Notes: generated by a model from the sequence alone, not told the origin. A stretch of DNA of 64,000 nt from Siphonodentalium dalli (GCA_032622095.1 CP136069.1:199489239-199553238), one strand, 5' to 3'. Shown: positions 13,005 through 26,193, counted from the first letter of the stretch. Translations and numbers: made by a program.

Positions 13005-13211
13005 CAGTAATGCCCTAAATAATCGACTCCTGACCACAGCAGAATTATGGGTAACTTTTCAGGATTTAGTCGGAAATATGGCTTGTTGCCATTCACCGGA
13101 AAGCTCTCAGTGAGTCCGATGAATGGCAACAAGCCATATTTCCGGCTAAATCCTGAAAAGTTACCCATAATTCTGCTGTGGTTAAGGAGTCGATTATTTA
13201 GGGCATTACTG
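13005..13211. mobile_element. Family M palindromic MITE, full length
   Basis: TA-flanked, CAGTAATGCCC ends, near-perfect arms. Open on both strands because the palindrome lacks stops; the predicted peptides on the two strands are therefore mirror copies and not genes. Confidence 0.82.
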
Positions 13212-13377
13212 TATGTACACCATATGTGCATACATGTAGGTAGGTAGATTTTGCAGTCAATCTTCCCACATTTTTAATACTACATGTATATGTATACTGT
13301 ATGTGTATAGGCTAAGCAGACATGGCTCCTTTGAAGTTTGTTATAAACTTTAATATATCTGTAATTAAGTAAACACA

Positions 13378-13467
13378 TCAAAACACGCATATAGTGATGA
13401 ATTTCAACAAAACATGCATATGGTGATGAATTTCAACAAAACACGCATATAGTGATGAATTTCAACA
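13378..13467. repeat. 29-bp repeat, three units
   Basis: Units AAAACACGCATATAGTGATG + AATTTCAAC with two variant bases. Confidence 0.85.
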
Positions 13468-13769
13468 AATTTTGCATGTTCTTCTGTATATTCTTCATGC
13501 AATTTGTTGATTTACGAGTCAATAATTTTGATAGGTCTTATGATTTTTTCATTACACACATATTTATGCTGACAGTTTGACAACCATTCCCATGTGACCT
13601 ATTGCTTTGCCAGGAAAATTGACAAATTAAAATTCAAACATTTATTGACTCCGTTTGGCCAATATTAAATAATTGCTTGATTCTCATTTCTTCCCGACCC
13701 TATTTTTGGTGCCCTTCTCAATTTTTATACGCCCGTTTTTTTTTAAACGGGACTTATTATGTTATTAGT

Positions 13770-14693
13770 CATTCCCCATGGGAGACTCGCATATAGAAGA
13801 GAATACATTGCCACAGGGTTTTCGCAAAGTTTCTGGAAGCCCCAGTCTGAGTAAACTCATACCTAAATATTCATTACAACATTGAATATAAGGTCTGACG
13901 GATAACATCGCTATCTCATTTCCAAGTCCTCGGGATTCCGTAATCTGATTGATTGCGTAAATTATTTTCCGTCCAATGAAACCGCATGGGTTAATAAACA
14001 AGTGTTAGTGGGCGGAGACTCCCATAATGTCACCTCTAAATATAGTAACAGAGTCGGTATTTCTCCGATCGAAAGCGATGCTTGCAAATACAACAGACAG
14101 AAAAAATGGCTTCGAAATTATATATTCGGTACGATTCGGATTAATTTGAAGGATGTGCTAGACCTGATAGATAGGCCTGCGCATGGTACCAACTTGGCCT
14201 CCCATAAATATAAATAGAACTCACTCATGTCCGTGTATTTGATTTACTTTATTGTAACATGGTTTGCAAATCAAATTATTTGTCGTAAAAAAGTCATCTG
14301 AAAGTTAAACACCGAGGAAATGACTTAATTTTATGCTTTTAAATAGTTCTAAAGCATCATTTTTGATGACGACCTTATTTTTTGCTCTCGGATGCAGCTT
14401 TCCGGTTGATGCAGCGAGTTCATCTCCCGAAAAAGAATAGTCGCACACACGACAAATATTATCTGCTGTAAGTTTATGTCGCGACACAGGCCATTGCTAT
14501 TGCGAAGCACAACAAATAACACGTGGGGACACCTGTCAATCATCGATGTATTTTTAAAAATCCGTGACGTCATTTTGGGGAAGCTCTTCGCTGAATAGAA
14601 ATGGTTTTGGCTACATAAGCTCCAGACTCTATATTTCAAATATAGAGTCGACGTTCACCCAGACTGTGGAAGCCCCAGTTATGAAAGGGTTAA
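13770..14693. mobile_element. Possible large family C element or composite
   Basis: The left side has a half core (CATGGGAGACTCGCATATAG...GAGAATACATTGCCACAGGG) followed by GGAAGCCCCAGT. The right side ends GGAAGCCCCAGTTATGAAAGGGTTAA. The repeated GGAAGCCCCAGT and the AAAGGGTTAA end match the element at 33592-33741. The approximately 900-bp interior has no recognisable coding sequence and includes an AT palindrome around 14630-14650. Boundaries are uncertain. Confidence 0.4.
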
Positions 14694-15083
14694 TATGGGG
14701 AACAAGATAGATTCTGAACTGTATTATTAAATATGTATACCGGTGTGTTACGATATCTCCCCCTCCCCCTGCCCATCTTCCCCACACTTGTATTCATGTC
14801 ATGCCACAGAAATATCCATGCATGAATTATTGCATGCATCATATGCCAGTTTGAGTGCAAATCATTCATCCTAGTGAAAAAATGAGTATTTACTGATAAG
14901 ACCAGGTCCAGGTTTATCACCTGTATGTTACTAAAAATAGAATTATTAACGAGCAGGCATTTAGTAGCCTGATTACCTGTACATGGGTAATTACAGATTT
15001 ACTAATTAGCTCTGGCAGGTAAAGGTATAAATTAGATGGGAGATTGACTGATAAAACCAGGAAGTGGGGCTTCATAGCAAGTA

Positions 15084-15363
15084 CAGTAATGCCCTAAGTA
15101 ATCGACTCCTTAACCACAGCAGAATTATGGGTAACTTTTCAGGATTTAGTCGGAAATATGGCTTGTTGCCATTCATCGGAAAGCTCTCCCCGGGGAGAGC
15201 TTTCCGATGATTGGCAACAAGCCATATTTCCGACTAAATCCTGAAAAGGTACCCCGAGAGCTTTCCGATGAATGGCAACAAGCCATATTTCCGACTAAAT
15301 CCTGAAAAGTTACCCATAATTCTGCTGTGGTTAAGGAGTCGATTACTTAGGGCATTTATACTG
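15084..15363. mobile_element. Family M MITE with a third arm
   Basis: CAGTAATGCCC left end, a hairpin with a CCCCGGGG centre, then an additional right-arm copy after CCTGAAAAGGTACCCC. The extra arm indicates unequal repair or replication slippage at the hairpin. Confidence 0.8.
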
Positions 15364-15976
15364 TAAATGGACCACTAGTGCATACAACCAGATTCCTTTT
15401 ATATCAAGATATAAAATGGAACACTAGTGATAGTTTCATGGCATTATCTTGTTTGCTTTAGCCTCTAGATGTTTGTGAAATACTGGTTATGAATAAGGAA
15501 TTAATATAAACATGACTTCAGCTTACACTGAATGGACTGATATTTTATAACCCTGTGGCCATTTTAGACAATACTATGAATTTTAATTCAAAATATATAG
15601 TAGTACTCTAGTGTCTAGACATATATGAAATACGAATTTCAATGGTTTAGAAAGTCTCTTGCAGTGGTATGAATTGATATTAATAATTTCATGGGTACAT
15701 GTTGGTACTGTGTAAACTTTAATCTGAAATGTTGCATATATTAGAGAAGCTCTAAAAGACCATTGTTTCCGCCGATGGACTGAAAAAAATAGTGTATGTA
15801 GCTAAAACTTGACCAACTTCATTTAATTCTCTTTAAAGTAGGGTGTTACATGTAGATGTATGGACAAAACAATTCAAGTTCGATGATCCAAGTTTAACTT
15901 CTATTATGATGAACTATATTAATTAAACTACATAATCACATTTAAAACAGTTTATATATAAGATGCACAACAGTCA

Positions 15977-16236
15977 TTAACCCTTTACCCAACAAACCGG
16001 CCAAAACCGGCTAAATAAAGCTTCAACAGCCTAAAATATCTTCGGTCTGTCTCAATAAAACCATACAAATATGGATATCATTGGAACCGGCTCCTTGGCC
16101 ACATTGTGATAGTTACAGTTATGCCCTGTGCCAATGAATTCTCTTATATATGCGAGTCGACCATAGGTCGCCTCGCATATATAAGAGAATGCATTGGCCT
16201 AAAAAAATCTTTTTTTAACACTTTTTACCATTTTTA
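15977..16236 (+). mobile_element. Family A MITE, right half missing
   Basis: The left TTAA, the CCCTTTACCCAACA end, the GGCC block and the first hairpin core are present. Similarity stops at TTTTTACCATTTTT, where a different repeat (TTTACCCATACCATAGTATGG...) with GTCC microsatellite begins. The element was truncated by, or recombined with, that repeat. Confidence 0.75.
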
Positions 16237-16298
16237 TGTTTACCCATACCATAGTATGGTAAACATAATGTCGACGTCCGGATTGACCACTCGTCGTG

Positions 16299-16322
16299 TG
16301 TCCGTCCGTCCGTCCGTCTGTC

Positions 16323-16351
<29 letters not shown>
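16299..16351. repeat. GTCC/GTCT microsatellite
   Basis: Runs of GTCCGTCCGTCCGTCTG followed by seven GTCT units. It starts a dispersed repeat that continues into the 130-bp units at 16375-16800. Confidence 0.9.
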
Positions 16352-16353
<2 letters not shown>

Positions 16354-16374
16354 AGACACTTTACGCATGGTGCG

Positions 16375-16800
16375 ATAACTCAAAAATTTTCTATCCAATC
16401 GTAACCAAATTTTGTATATGAGTTTCTCAGACCAAAATACAGATCGAGTTCAAATATGGGTTTGATCCGAGTTTTTTTTACGGAGTTATGGCCCTTTTTC
16501 AACTTAGAATTCATGCATGCTGCCATAACTAAAAAAAAAATTATCTGACCGTAACCAAATTTGGTATGTGAGTTGCTCAGTCCAAAATACATATCGAGTT
16601 CGAATATGGGTTTGATCCGATATTTTTTTATGGAGTTATGGCCCTTTGACATAGAATTCATGAATGCTTCGTTAAATCAACAATTTTTCAACTGATAGGA
16701 ACCAAATTTTGTATGTGAGTTTCTCAACTCAAAATACAGGTCGAGTTCGAATATGGGTTTGATCCGATATATTTTAATGGAGTTATGGTCTTTTGATTAT
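16375..16800. repeat. 130-bp repeat with AACCAAATTTTGTATATGAG, three units
   Basis: Each unit: GATAACTCAAAAATTTTC-like start, AACCAAATTT(T/G)GTATGTGAG, CAAAATACA, ATATGGGTTTGATCCGA, then GAGTTATGGCC. A fourth diverged unit lies at 17218-17365. Similar blocks follow CCGTCC microsatellites in many molluscan sequences, which is the basis for the taxonomic guess. Confidence 0.75.
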
Positions 16801-18349
16801 TTTATTTATCGCTAAAATATATCAAAGATACCCAGTTTGCACTGTCCAAATAGAATCTAATAAATCAGGTTTGAAGTTGTCTTATCACACAGAGTTAGTA
16901 TCTCTCTTGCATTGAGATAATTAACTACTAGGAGATGTGTTGGCCATATCATATATACTTTATACTCTATAAAGTATCTCTGGCCATATGCTGAGATAGC
17001 ATAGATGGAATGTTTCTACTATATATTTGATATGCATGGTTATTTAAATTCCATCTTAAAGGCATAATCTGGTTTCATTGTTTAATAGCATTACTATTGG
17101 AGATTAATAATGTGATTGTGTTTAGTAGATTTGTTGGACATTAATTTCAATTGATTACAAATGGGAATTGAAATATTAAAGGGGCACACCAGGTTTGATA
17201 TATTTTTCTTGTACTCTGCAAGTACACTTTAGGCATAATGCGATAACTCTAACATTTTCTATTTGATCGGAACCAAATTTTGTATATAAGTTTCACAGCC
17301 CACAATACAGTTTGAGTTTGAATATGGGTTCGATCCAATTTATTTTAAAGGAGTTATGACCCTTTTCCGAAAACAAATTTGAAAAAATAATTTTAATTTT
17401 TTTAATTTTTATGTTTTATAATAATAATAATAAAAAAAATGTCAGTGACTCTTTCATTGGTTTTCATTTAGATATTGATGATTATGATACACGTTGATAA
17501 AAAGGTTCCCAATCTTTTTTTTTAAATAATTAAAAACAATTTTTTTTAAGTTAAACAAATTTGAAAAACTAACACAATTATAACTCTGCCAAGGGTACCC
17601 CGAATCACCACACCAAATTTGTTTAAATCTGTCCAAAATCTTGTTTTATGTACTGGTAAATCTGTTTGGAGAAACATTAAATCCAATTCACCAATTCTAT
17701 CCCATGCCTTTGGACTACTTAGCCATTGATAAGGCTATATTATTTTCTGATGTCTCTTATGCCAGTGTGCAAATAATGTGATAAAGAAGGCTATGGTACG
17801 GTATCTAATTTAAAATAAAGATTCAACAATAAACATCACATGATATTAACAGTAGACATGTACATCTGTGCTGCAGAGTTATATCTTCAGATGGTCTGAG
17901 GTCATTATAATTATTATTGGTTTAATAGAGAGGTCAGTTTTCAACATACACAATTCCTGTGATTGTTGAGAGCTCTGCTATATAATTGATATTAATGGGT
18001 CAGCAGTGTGGTGGCTTATCTGTATACTATATTGTTGATAGAATTTGACACATTATTATTGTAAACTTAAATTGAACTCACTCAACCTAAGTATTCCATG
18101 TCCAGGTCACACCTTTCACATTTAACCCAAGGCTGTGGTGGTTTAGCATTACCGATCCTGTAAGAGTGTATTCTCTTATATAAATGCCATTGACCCATAA
18201 ATTCCAATAATTTGTGTGATGTAAATTTGTCTATAATAGTACATAACCGTATACTCTATAATTCAACACCAAAACTCTCATTTATCCGATCATAATAAAT
18301 TTTTATCGCCAAGGGATGGGTTAACATCTGCCGATCGTGATCGGCCTCT

Positions 18350-18489
18350 CGTTTCTTACATTCTTTAACAATTTTATAATTTTTAATGTGTTAAGCCGAT
18401 GCATTCTCTTATATATGCGAGGCGACCTATGGTCGACTCGCATATATAAGAGAATGCATTGGCACAGGGCCCTTCTGTTGGGTAAAGAC
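18350..18489 (+). mobile_element. Family A MITE fragment (right half)
   Basis: Contains the spacer, the second hairpin core and GGGCCCTTCTGTTGGGTAAAG. The last bases of the terminal repeat and the TTAA are lost, and the left half is absent. Confidence 0.75.
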
Positions 18490-19347
18490 TCTTGTAATAG
18501 ACTAAAAAAAAAATTAAAAAAAATGGGTATACTACACAGTTCAAAATGGGGACAGTCCGGTTAGCAGAAACAAATTTTTTTTTAGGCCAAACACAAATTT
18601 TACTTCGATCAGACGAGAAATATTTAAGTATTCTGATTTGTTTTCTATATGTATTTGAGGACTTTAGAGCGAATATTCAAATATTAGAACTTAACACAAA
18701 TTATGGGATAACTCACTAAAGTCATCTCGCATTGTATTACTTATCAATGTCCTCCACTGAAGATCTAAGTGAATGTTAAATAAGTAGACACACTCGAAGT
18801 CTCACCAGACAATCCATGCTAATTCTCCGTCCAAATATAACACACAGCTGGTTAGTCATGAATGTTGTCGTCAAAAGCTCCACCTTTTACAAGTTATTTC
18901 TGCACTTCTCATTCTACCCTTCGCACCTAATACAAACAAATGATCACAGAATATAAATTAGAAATTACGCAGGATTTATTTTTTAGTGAAGCCTAATCCC
19001 TCTACGGCCAATATAAAAAGTTGCTAAGTAATTCTCATCCTCTCCAGATTTGTTTTTTTCTCAGAATGTCTTATTTGGTTCAATAGGTTTTCTCTCTTTC
19101 CTTTGTTAAAGTACCTCGCGACAAATAATTATTTACTCAAATATGATAAAATTAACCAGTTTCAAAGCACATAACAGTATGATAAAATATAATTGAGGAT
19201 ACTGCGTAACAATGATTTATGTTTATGATGTTTTACAAACCTATATGATTTTTCATATTTACCCACTACCAGGATCATATGACATACATGTATGTCTCTT
19301 TAAAAATTTCCTTGACTCGACATGACTACATGAAGGACATAATAATA

Positions 19348-19486
19348 CAGTAATACCCTAAATAATCGACTCCTTAACCACAGCTTTCCAATGAATGGCA
19401 GCAACAAGCCATATTTCCGACTAAATCCTGAAAAATTACCCATAATTCTCCTGTGGTTAAGGAGTCGATTATTTAGGGCATTACTG
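19348..19486. mobile_element. Family M MITE, left arm deleted
   Basis: TA-flanked ends are intact but most of the left arm is missing, leaving 139 bp. Confidence 0.78.
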
Positions 19487-20534
19487 TATATATAATTTAA
19501 TTCCGCTTCCTGCCATAAAGGTTGATGTGAATCTAGTGGTTTATTTATTGTGGCCTAAAACTTAGTAAAAGTAAAAATGGATCAGGATAAGAAAGCAACA
19601 ATGGTTTAAATTAACAATGTCAGCTCCAGGTCAGAGCATGTTTGCTTTGAGGATTAGCATTCTTTCTTTATTGTCCTCAAAATAGGCTTAAAGCTGCAGT
19701 GAATACCTGTACCACTAGAAATTATAGAAAATATAAATCTACACTTAAAGTGGCTATTGTTCAGCCCAATAACGACCCTGACCCTGGGTAAATTGGACAA
19801 TTTACTGTTAATTTGCACATATTTTGGTTATTAGTATATACCAGTAGTACTTGTATTTTGTGAGGAGGCAGACGGCACATGTTTCTTGTTTTATTAAGAT
19901 GAGGATCTCAGGACCAGTGGAAGCTAGATTGGAGTTGATAGATGTTTTTTTGGTAATTATTGCATTATGGGCGGTTAGCTTATACTCCTAATGTCACTCG
20001 TTATGCACATTTTCATTGTTATCATTTCTGAATGGTTCCACGGAAAAAATAACAAAGGATTGGCATCTCTTCTTTGCTTGGAATGCGGTCATTTGGATTC
20101 CACTCTGGTGGTGATGTGGTGATTGATCTAGGCTTGTCATTTCATTTTACACTTAACTATATATCCACTGGGAGTGGTGAGGAATCCAACATACAAGACT
20201 TAGTGCTAGTCTAAGTTCTATCTCATAGATTTCCACTTTCCACACTGTTAAAGGGACATTAAGGCGTTCGCAGTGGGTAAATTTGAAAAATAATTAATGT
20301 TTGTATTACCATCGTCACTATGAATTTTTTATAACAGTCCGCAAGTGATAAGTTTCCCAAATAAATGCCGGATGTGCGTGGGACTATTTGCCTATAAATT
20401 CCAATTCCATTATATGAATGACTCCCACAGACAAGATGCACATGCAGCAATTCAGTGGCATTAGCTGTTATAAAATTGTATAAACTATAATATATAATTT
20501 GAGGTATAAAATATAAAATATTATTATCCATCCC

Positions 20535-20775
20535 TTAACCCTTTGAGTGCCAGGGGCCGATCTCATCGGCCCTAAACCCTACAAAAATAAGTCTGTTAAA
20601 GAATATAAGAATAAATTATTAAAATTGTAAAAAAATATATAATTTGTTAGGCCAATGCATTCTCTTATATATGCGAGGCGACCTATGGTCGACTCGCATA
20701 TATAAGAGAATGCATTGGCACAGGGTACCTGTATATGGGTTGATACAAAAATCGACCTGGCACTCAAAGGGCTAA
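20535..20775 (-). mobile_element. Family B MITE, reverse orientation
   Basis: TTAACCCTTTGAGTGCC at left, the GGGGCCGATCTCATCGGCCC hairpin, one core, and CACTCAAAGGGCTAA at right, where the terminal TTAA has become CTAA. Confidence 0.8.
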
Positions 20776-20814
20776 CTAACACCATTTCCGATTGGGCAAA
20801 AGCCGCCACGTGAT

Positions 20815-21296
20815 AGTCCTGGAAAAAGTCATATTGGACTCCCGAATGTCATAATAGACTCCCAAGTGTGCAATATGACTTTTTTATCGGGACTCTGTGA
20901 CGTCACGAATGAACTTTTGCGAAATGAATCGGTGAAATTGTGATGCGCGCGCAACACTGGTGGATTAGCAGATGTTTCACTTCCGCATTGAGTTTTGTTT
21001 TTCATTTCCGTGTCTACTGTTCCAAATTATGCTTTCTGATGATCAATACAGGCTTTAATAGAGAATTAAGTGCCGACAAATACCAAAAGTAACCACTATA
21101 TTTGTATTCCCAAAATTTGGATAAACATACATGGATAATAAAAATGTCATTATACAATGTTGTGTACAGTATGAGTTTTTCTTGTACTCGTCCAGGTTGT
21201 GGTGAAAAGTCCAATATGACTTTTCACCACAACCTCAGACTCGAACAAGAAAAACACATACTGTACACAACATTGTACAATAACTTTATATAATTT
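20815..21296. mobile_element. Family J inverted-repeat element
   Basis: Contains a long hairpin at 21130-21290 (CAATGTTGTGTACAGTATG...GTTGTGGTGAAAAGTCC and its inverse) preceded by GTGACGTCACGAATG and CATTTCCGTGTCTACTGTTC. The copy at 37872-38300 carries the same blocks in the opposite direction. No ORF of known family. Confidence 0.65.
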
Positions 21297-21470
21297 GAGG
21301 TATATTATATAATTTGAGGTATAAAATATAAAATATAATTTGAGGTATAAAATATAAAATATAATTTGAGGTATAATATATAATTTGAGGTATAAAATAT
21401 AATATATAATTTGAGGTATAAAATATAATATATAATTTGAGGTATAAAATATGATATATAATTTTAGCTT
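21287..21470. repeat. TATAATTTGAGGTATAAAATA minisatellite
   Basis: About eight units of 16-21 bp. A single related unit occurs at 20493-20520, near the other side of the family J copy. Confidence 0.85.
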
Positions 21471-21984
21471 TGTGGGCCATTTCCACAGACTCACTCAGTT
21501 GAAGAGCTTTTAACTTTGGTGGCTAGACAGGAAACATTCAGACCAAGTAGTAACTCACTCCATAGAATGGAAATCCAATCTTAAATTTGCCTGTAAGACT
21601 GTCTGCTGTTGATAGAGTGTAATCAGCATAGCCTTTCATTTCTCCTTCTACATTCATATGATGAACTATTGTTTTACTTGGCATTTCTGTTGGCTATAAA
21701 GTCATACGAGCGGCTGCAGTGGTGTTGGTCCCACTCCAGAATGTTCTACTGTCTGTTGAGCTAGAGATATTGATTTGATTATTCCAGCTGTTTAGATTTG
21801 GCAACATATTACTTTCATAACAGAAGTGTCTTGAAATAATTAAAATAGTATTGTAAGGGCCACATGTATTCATTTTGCAAGCTACATATGTACCACCATA
21901 TTAATATGGAAAATTGGTGGATGGGTGCATGTATTATATCTTAAAATCGTATTATGGATGCACACACATTGTGGTGTCCATAAC

Positions 21985-22160
21985 ATTCGACATTCCTTTG
22001 TCGTGTCCATAACCATTGGACATTCCTTTGTCGTGTCCATAACCATTGGACATTCCTTTGCCATGCCATGTCCATTAAACCATTGGACATTCCTTTATCA
22101 TGTTCGTAACCATTGGACATTCCTTTGCCATGTCCATAATCATGGGACATTCCTTTGCTT
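21985..22160. repeat. 30-bp repeat CATTCCTTTGTCGTGTCCAT + AACCATTGGA
   Basis: Five to six imperfect units with changes such as GCCATGCCATG and ATCATGTTCG. It is open on both strands and therefore gives repetitive predicted peptides. Confidence 0.85.
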
Positions 22161-22499
22161 TAAGCTTGTTCTTTGAATATTGGTCGATATAAAAGACAGA
22201 TCCTTGACAATAATGGCACTAAAAGTATTTATAAGAAAATTTACTCAAGTTTTTAGATACCTTGTAACATATTGTTGGTCCCATTCCAGAATGTTCTTTT
22301 GTCTGCTAAGCTAGAGATATGGTTTTGATTACAATTATTCCAGCTATTTATATTTGGCAGCACATTACTTTCATATTACAGAAGTGTCTTGAAATAATTA
22401 AAATGGTTGATTTAATTTCGGGAGCCATTGTACAGGCCACATGTGTTCATTTCTGCAAATCATATTATCCATACACCTGCCTAGTTAAGAACTTAAAAA

Positions 22500-23190
22500 A
22501 TTTCAAATGCATTGTTAGCCCCCTTGCCCCCTCCCCCATCTGCATGAACCAGACCAAAATGACCAACTCTGGGAAATTTCATTTGCTCTCTTGCCCCCCC
22601 CCCCCCTCTTCAGATAGTTCTCCAACTGGATGTTGGACAATGAAAGTACCAATCATTCAATATATCAAAGTAATTCTACCAACCCCCCTTTCACCACATT
22701 GCTGTTAACTGCATCTATCTAGGGACTCCACACAGAGCATTCAGCAGTTGTTCTTTATGACCCCCCCCCCCCCCCCCCCCCCCCTCCGCCCATCACCACA
22801 TTTCTGTAACCTGTATTGCATCTGGGTGCCCCCACACACAGAGCACTCAGCATTTTATCTTTATGACCCCCCCCTGTCACCACATCCCTGTAACCTGCAT
22901 CTAGAGCCCCCCCCCCCTCACCATATCACTGTATCCTGCATCTATAGGCCCCACACTCACAGCACTCAGCAGACTATCTTTATAATATTTTAATATTTCA
23001 TTGAATTGTTATGTCTACCCCATTCAATAAATCAAAGTAATTCTACCCCCCCCCCCCCCCCCCCCCTCATCATCACATCCCTGTATCCCCACACACCTAG
23101 CACTCAGCAGACCATCTTTATAATATTTTAATAGTTCATTGACTTGTTATGTCTGCCCCATTCAATAAATCAAAGTAATTCTACTCCTGA
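22500..23190. repeat. C-homopolymer-rich degenerate repeats
   Basis: Several runs of 8-25 C (near 22597, 22761, 22867, 22910, 23047) punctuate copies of a unit with CACCACATCCCTGTAACCTG, GCACTCAGCAG and ATTCAATAAATCAAAGTAAT. Homopolymer lengths in such regions are error-prone. Confidence 0.75.
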
Positions 23191-23370
23191 GGGTGTTTCT
23201 TCAGGAAATTGCTCTTATAAATCACAGGGTTATCCAAGTTTCAACCAATCTTCATTCAATCTCTGTCTGGATTTATAGTTCTTCTGCTCTACGGTTTCTC
23301 TATGAAATAATTAAGTGAGCTTAAGTTATTAAGATGTACATGGGGGCAGATTCATTCAACATCAAGTTAT

Positions 23371-23840
23371 TTACCCTTTCAGTGCCAGGGGCCGATCTCA
23401 TCGGCCCTAATTTACGGTCTGTAAAATCGGCCCAAAAAAAATTATAATTTGTTTTTATTTTGTTTTTAAAGATTTTTTTGGGTTGAATTTTTTTTGGGTA
23501 TTCTTAAGCATGCTATAGCAAATTTAAAAACAAACTGGATAAAACCTTAGGGGCATGTTATAACTCAAAACTATCACCAAGTATTCATAGTAATAATTTT
23601 GATGCCCATGAAAAATGTAAGATTCCCTGGTACTAAACCTACAAAATAAGTCTGTTAAAGAATATAAGAAAAAATTATTAAAATTGTAAAAAATAATAAC
23701 AAATGATGAAAAATTGTTAGGCCAATGCATTCTCGTATATATGCGAGGCGACCTATGGTCGACTCGCATATATAAGAGAATGCATTGGCACAGGGTATAT
23801 GAGTTGATACAAAAATCGGACCTGGCACTCTAAGGGTTAA
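23371..23840 (-). mobile_element. Family B MITE, enlarged copy
   Basis: The ends CCCTTTCAGTGCC and GGCACTCTAAGGGTTAA and the single hairpin core are present. About 220 bp of extra AT-rich sequence separates the GGCCGATCTCATCGGCC hairpin from the core, so this copy is nearly twice the usual length. Confidence 0.75.
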
Positions 23841-23844
23841 AGGC

Positions 23845-24272
23845 ATGGATGGCCTTCGTGGTGGTTATTGCTGTTAAGATAGTCACATCCATTAAAACCG
23901 CCACTAACCAGCACTAACTGAAAGAATATTTAAATATAGAAATTTTTTGTTCTTATACCAATCATAAATACAGCCCTGTAGCGGATTGCCGAAGCCAAAC
24001 AATCTGAATTAAGAGGGCTGTAAATATCACGTAAATAGCATGTTATTGTCGAGTTCGTAGGCTTTGTTATGTAAACAAAAGCCAAAAATGTTACAGAACC
24101 TTCTTTTGTTTACATATCACAGCATACAAACTTGACATTAACATACTATTTACGCCATATCTATTATTGGTATAAGAACAAAACATGTCTATATTTTAAT
24201 ATTCTTTCTTTTTATGGCGTTTTTAACGGATGTGACTATTTTAACAGCAATACTCATTGTGAAGGTCATATT
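23845..24272. mobile_element. Family H inverted-repeat element with inner insertion
   Basis: Arms of about 100 bp: GTTATTGCTGTTAAGATAGT CACATCC at left and GGATGTGACTATTTTAACAG CAATAC at right, also sharing GTTCTTATACCAAT / ATTGGTATAAGAAC. In the left part lies a family F fragment (AGCGGATTGCCGAAGCCAAACAATCTGAAT). Confidence 0.72.
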
Positions 24273-25391
24273 CTCCACTTTATACTTATACTATACATTC
24301 ATTTCTTTAAAAATTTACTTCCTGTTCTAGGAATGTTATATACCGGTAATCCGGGTATGTATATGACGTTTTTCTTGTGTACATTCATTTCTTAAGAATT
24401 TAGGCCACTTGTTTATTTTGTTTGTTTACGAATCCATGTAATCATCAATGTAGAACAAAATATAAATTTTCAATCAGCGCAAATTACCTTTAGAAATCAC
24501 TAGTAGGAAGTTGAAAGTTCAACTTGACTGAAAATATCACAGCACATGTCCAAACATGTGATCAGCTCTTGTTTGATTTCCTGAATCTAATGGTGGCATG
24601 TAGTAAAAACAAAATCAGGATATCATATTAAACTATTTCTTATTGGTGGTAATTGGGATTTAACTTCCTAGAAATTCCCTTGTTCACCAACTGGGAGCAC
24701 ATAGTTGGAGCACTGGCAAAATTTTAACATACACCCAACGACCTTCTTTCATTTTTATTTTGACTCATTTTAAGTTTGTCGGTCGGTTTCCAAACCTCTT
24801 TTCTTTTCATTCCACAGTGGACGAAGTGTGCCAGGGGCCTGTAGACTTATTTAATTGTTACATGTCACTATGTGATTGAACAGTCTCTCATTTGGGGAGG
24901 TTTAACAAATTTGTCGGCCGTTTCTCATGAAATAGAGCGAGCTCATCTCACAGCGAGGTACATGTACAATGGAGGAGAAAGTGCTGCTCTTTATCAATGA
25001 AAACCCTTTTACTTTTTCACATTTACCCAATTTGATTGCCTTATATCCCTTTAAGGAATTTACATCCTGCTCGAGGAATGTTACATGTACATGTAAGCCT
25101 TCTGGCTGTCCTTGACATAATGACATTTCCATGTACTCCTGACTGAACCAGCTGAGACGATCCATACACTTGTTGTTAATTGAGGCGGCACTTTCCACCT
25201 ATGTGAACTTCAAAGTGAAGATTATGTATCTCCCTCCAGAGCTTAGGTTAAAGAGTTAGTAATTAGGTTATAGCCAAAAGTTATTTTCTCTCTGTCATAA
25301 AACATTAACTATGTATGAAGCGTGTTTCCGTGTTCGTTCTTTATGTTAGCCCGAGGCTGTTTTCTGTAGTTACAGTCTGGTGAACATATAC
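24273..25391. other. No gene recognised
   Basis: The predicted frames are short and resemble no family. CTACATGTACATGT-type words occur. Confidence 0.55.
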
Positions 25392-25791
25392 TTAACCCTT
25401 TACCCAACAAACCGGCCAAAACCGGCCAAATAAAGCTTCAACAGCCTAAAATATCTTGGGTCTGTCTCAATAAAACCATACAAATATGGATATCATTGGA
25501 ACCGGCTCCTTGACCACATTGTGATAGTTACAGTTATACCCTGTGCCAATGCATTCTCTTATATATGCGAGTCGACCATAGGTCGCCTCGCATATATAAG
25601 AGAATGCATTGGCCTAAAAAAAATCTTTTTTTAACACTTTTTACCATTTTTTCTTACATTCTTTAACAATTTTAGAATTTTTAATGTGTTAAGCCAATGC
25701 ATTCTCTTATATATGCGAGGCGACCTATGGTCGACTCGCATATATAAGAGAATGCATTGGCACAGGGCCGTTCTGTTGGGTAAAGGGTTAA
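25392..25791 (+). mobile_element. Family A TTAA MITE, full length
   Basis: TTAA at both ends, both hairpin cores and the GGCC block present. Very close to the copies at 638, 42293 and 53461, implying recent amplification of the family. Confidence 0.85.
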
Positions 25792-25835
25792 AACCTAAAA
25801 AAAATGTTTCTTTCCCATACATCCGCCTTTGAAAC

Positions 25836-26193
25836 AAGCCTGCAAATAGTGTGTCTGTCATTCGCAGAAGAAGTCCCCGGAGGGTGAGTTAAGTGATGCT
25901 AATGAACTTATTCTGCTTAGGCCTCATCTTCTGGGAAGTATCAAAATAATATTATTTTTAGTTACTTTTTCCCTTCTGTGAAGTTTCTATATCCCCTAAT
26001 TTGCAGAAGATAAATTGCATAATCAAGGTGACTAACGAGTGAAAATCACCAACTTCAACTGGGGAACTTCAATCTGATCCTAGGTGTTCCATAGCAGTTG
26101 AGGCCTAAGCAGAATGCGGGCCCCAGAGGGTGAATTTGGTGATACTAGCCCACTATGCATTCTGCAAATGTCAGACACACTAAATTCAGGCTT
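25836..26193. mobile_element. Family G palindromic element
   Basis: AAGCCTGCAAATAGTGTGTC at left and GACACACTAAATTCAGGCTT at right, with the GGATATAGAAACTT spacer on the minus strand. It starts about 45 bp after a family A MITE. Confidence 0.74.

Larger units (their letters stand above)
17400..20530. other. No gene; sparse repeats
   Basis: AT-rich sequence with an ATA-trinucleotide run near 17415, one family A fragment and one deleted family M element. Nothing else was recognised. Confidence 0.55.

Noticed and set aside
13047-13247. Open frames with GNFSGFSRKYGLLPFIG on both strands
   Set aside because: Translation of the family M palindrome, mirrored on the two strands.
22319-22708. 129-codon frame rich in proline
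   Set aside because: Made of C-homopolymers and low-complexity sequence; not recognisable and homopolymer length is unreliable.
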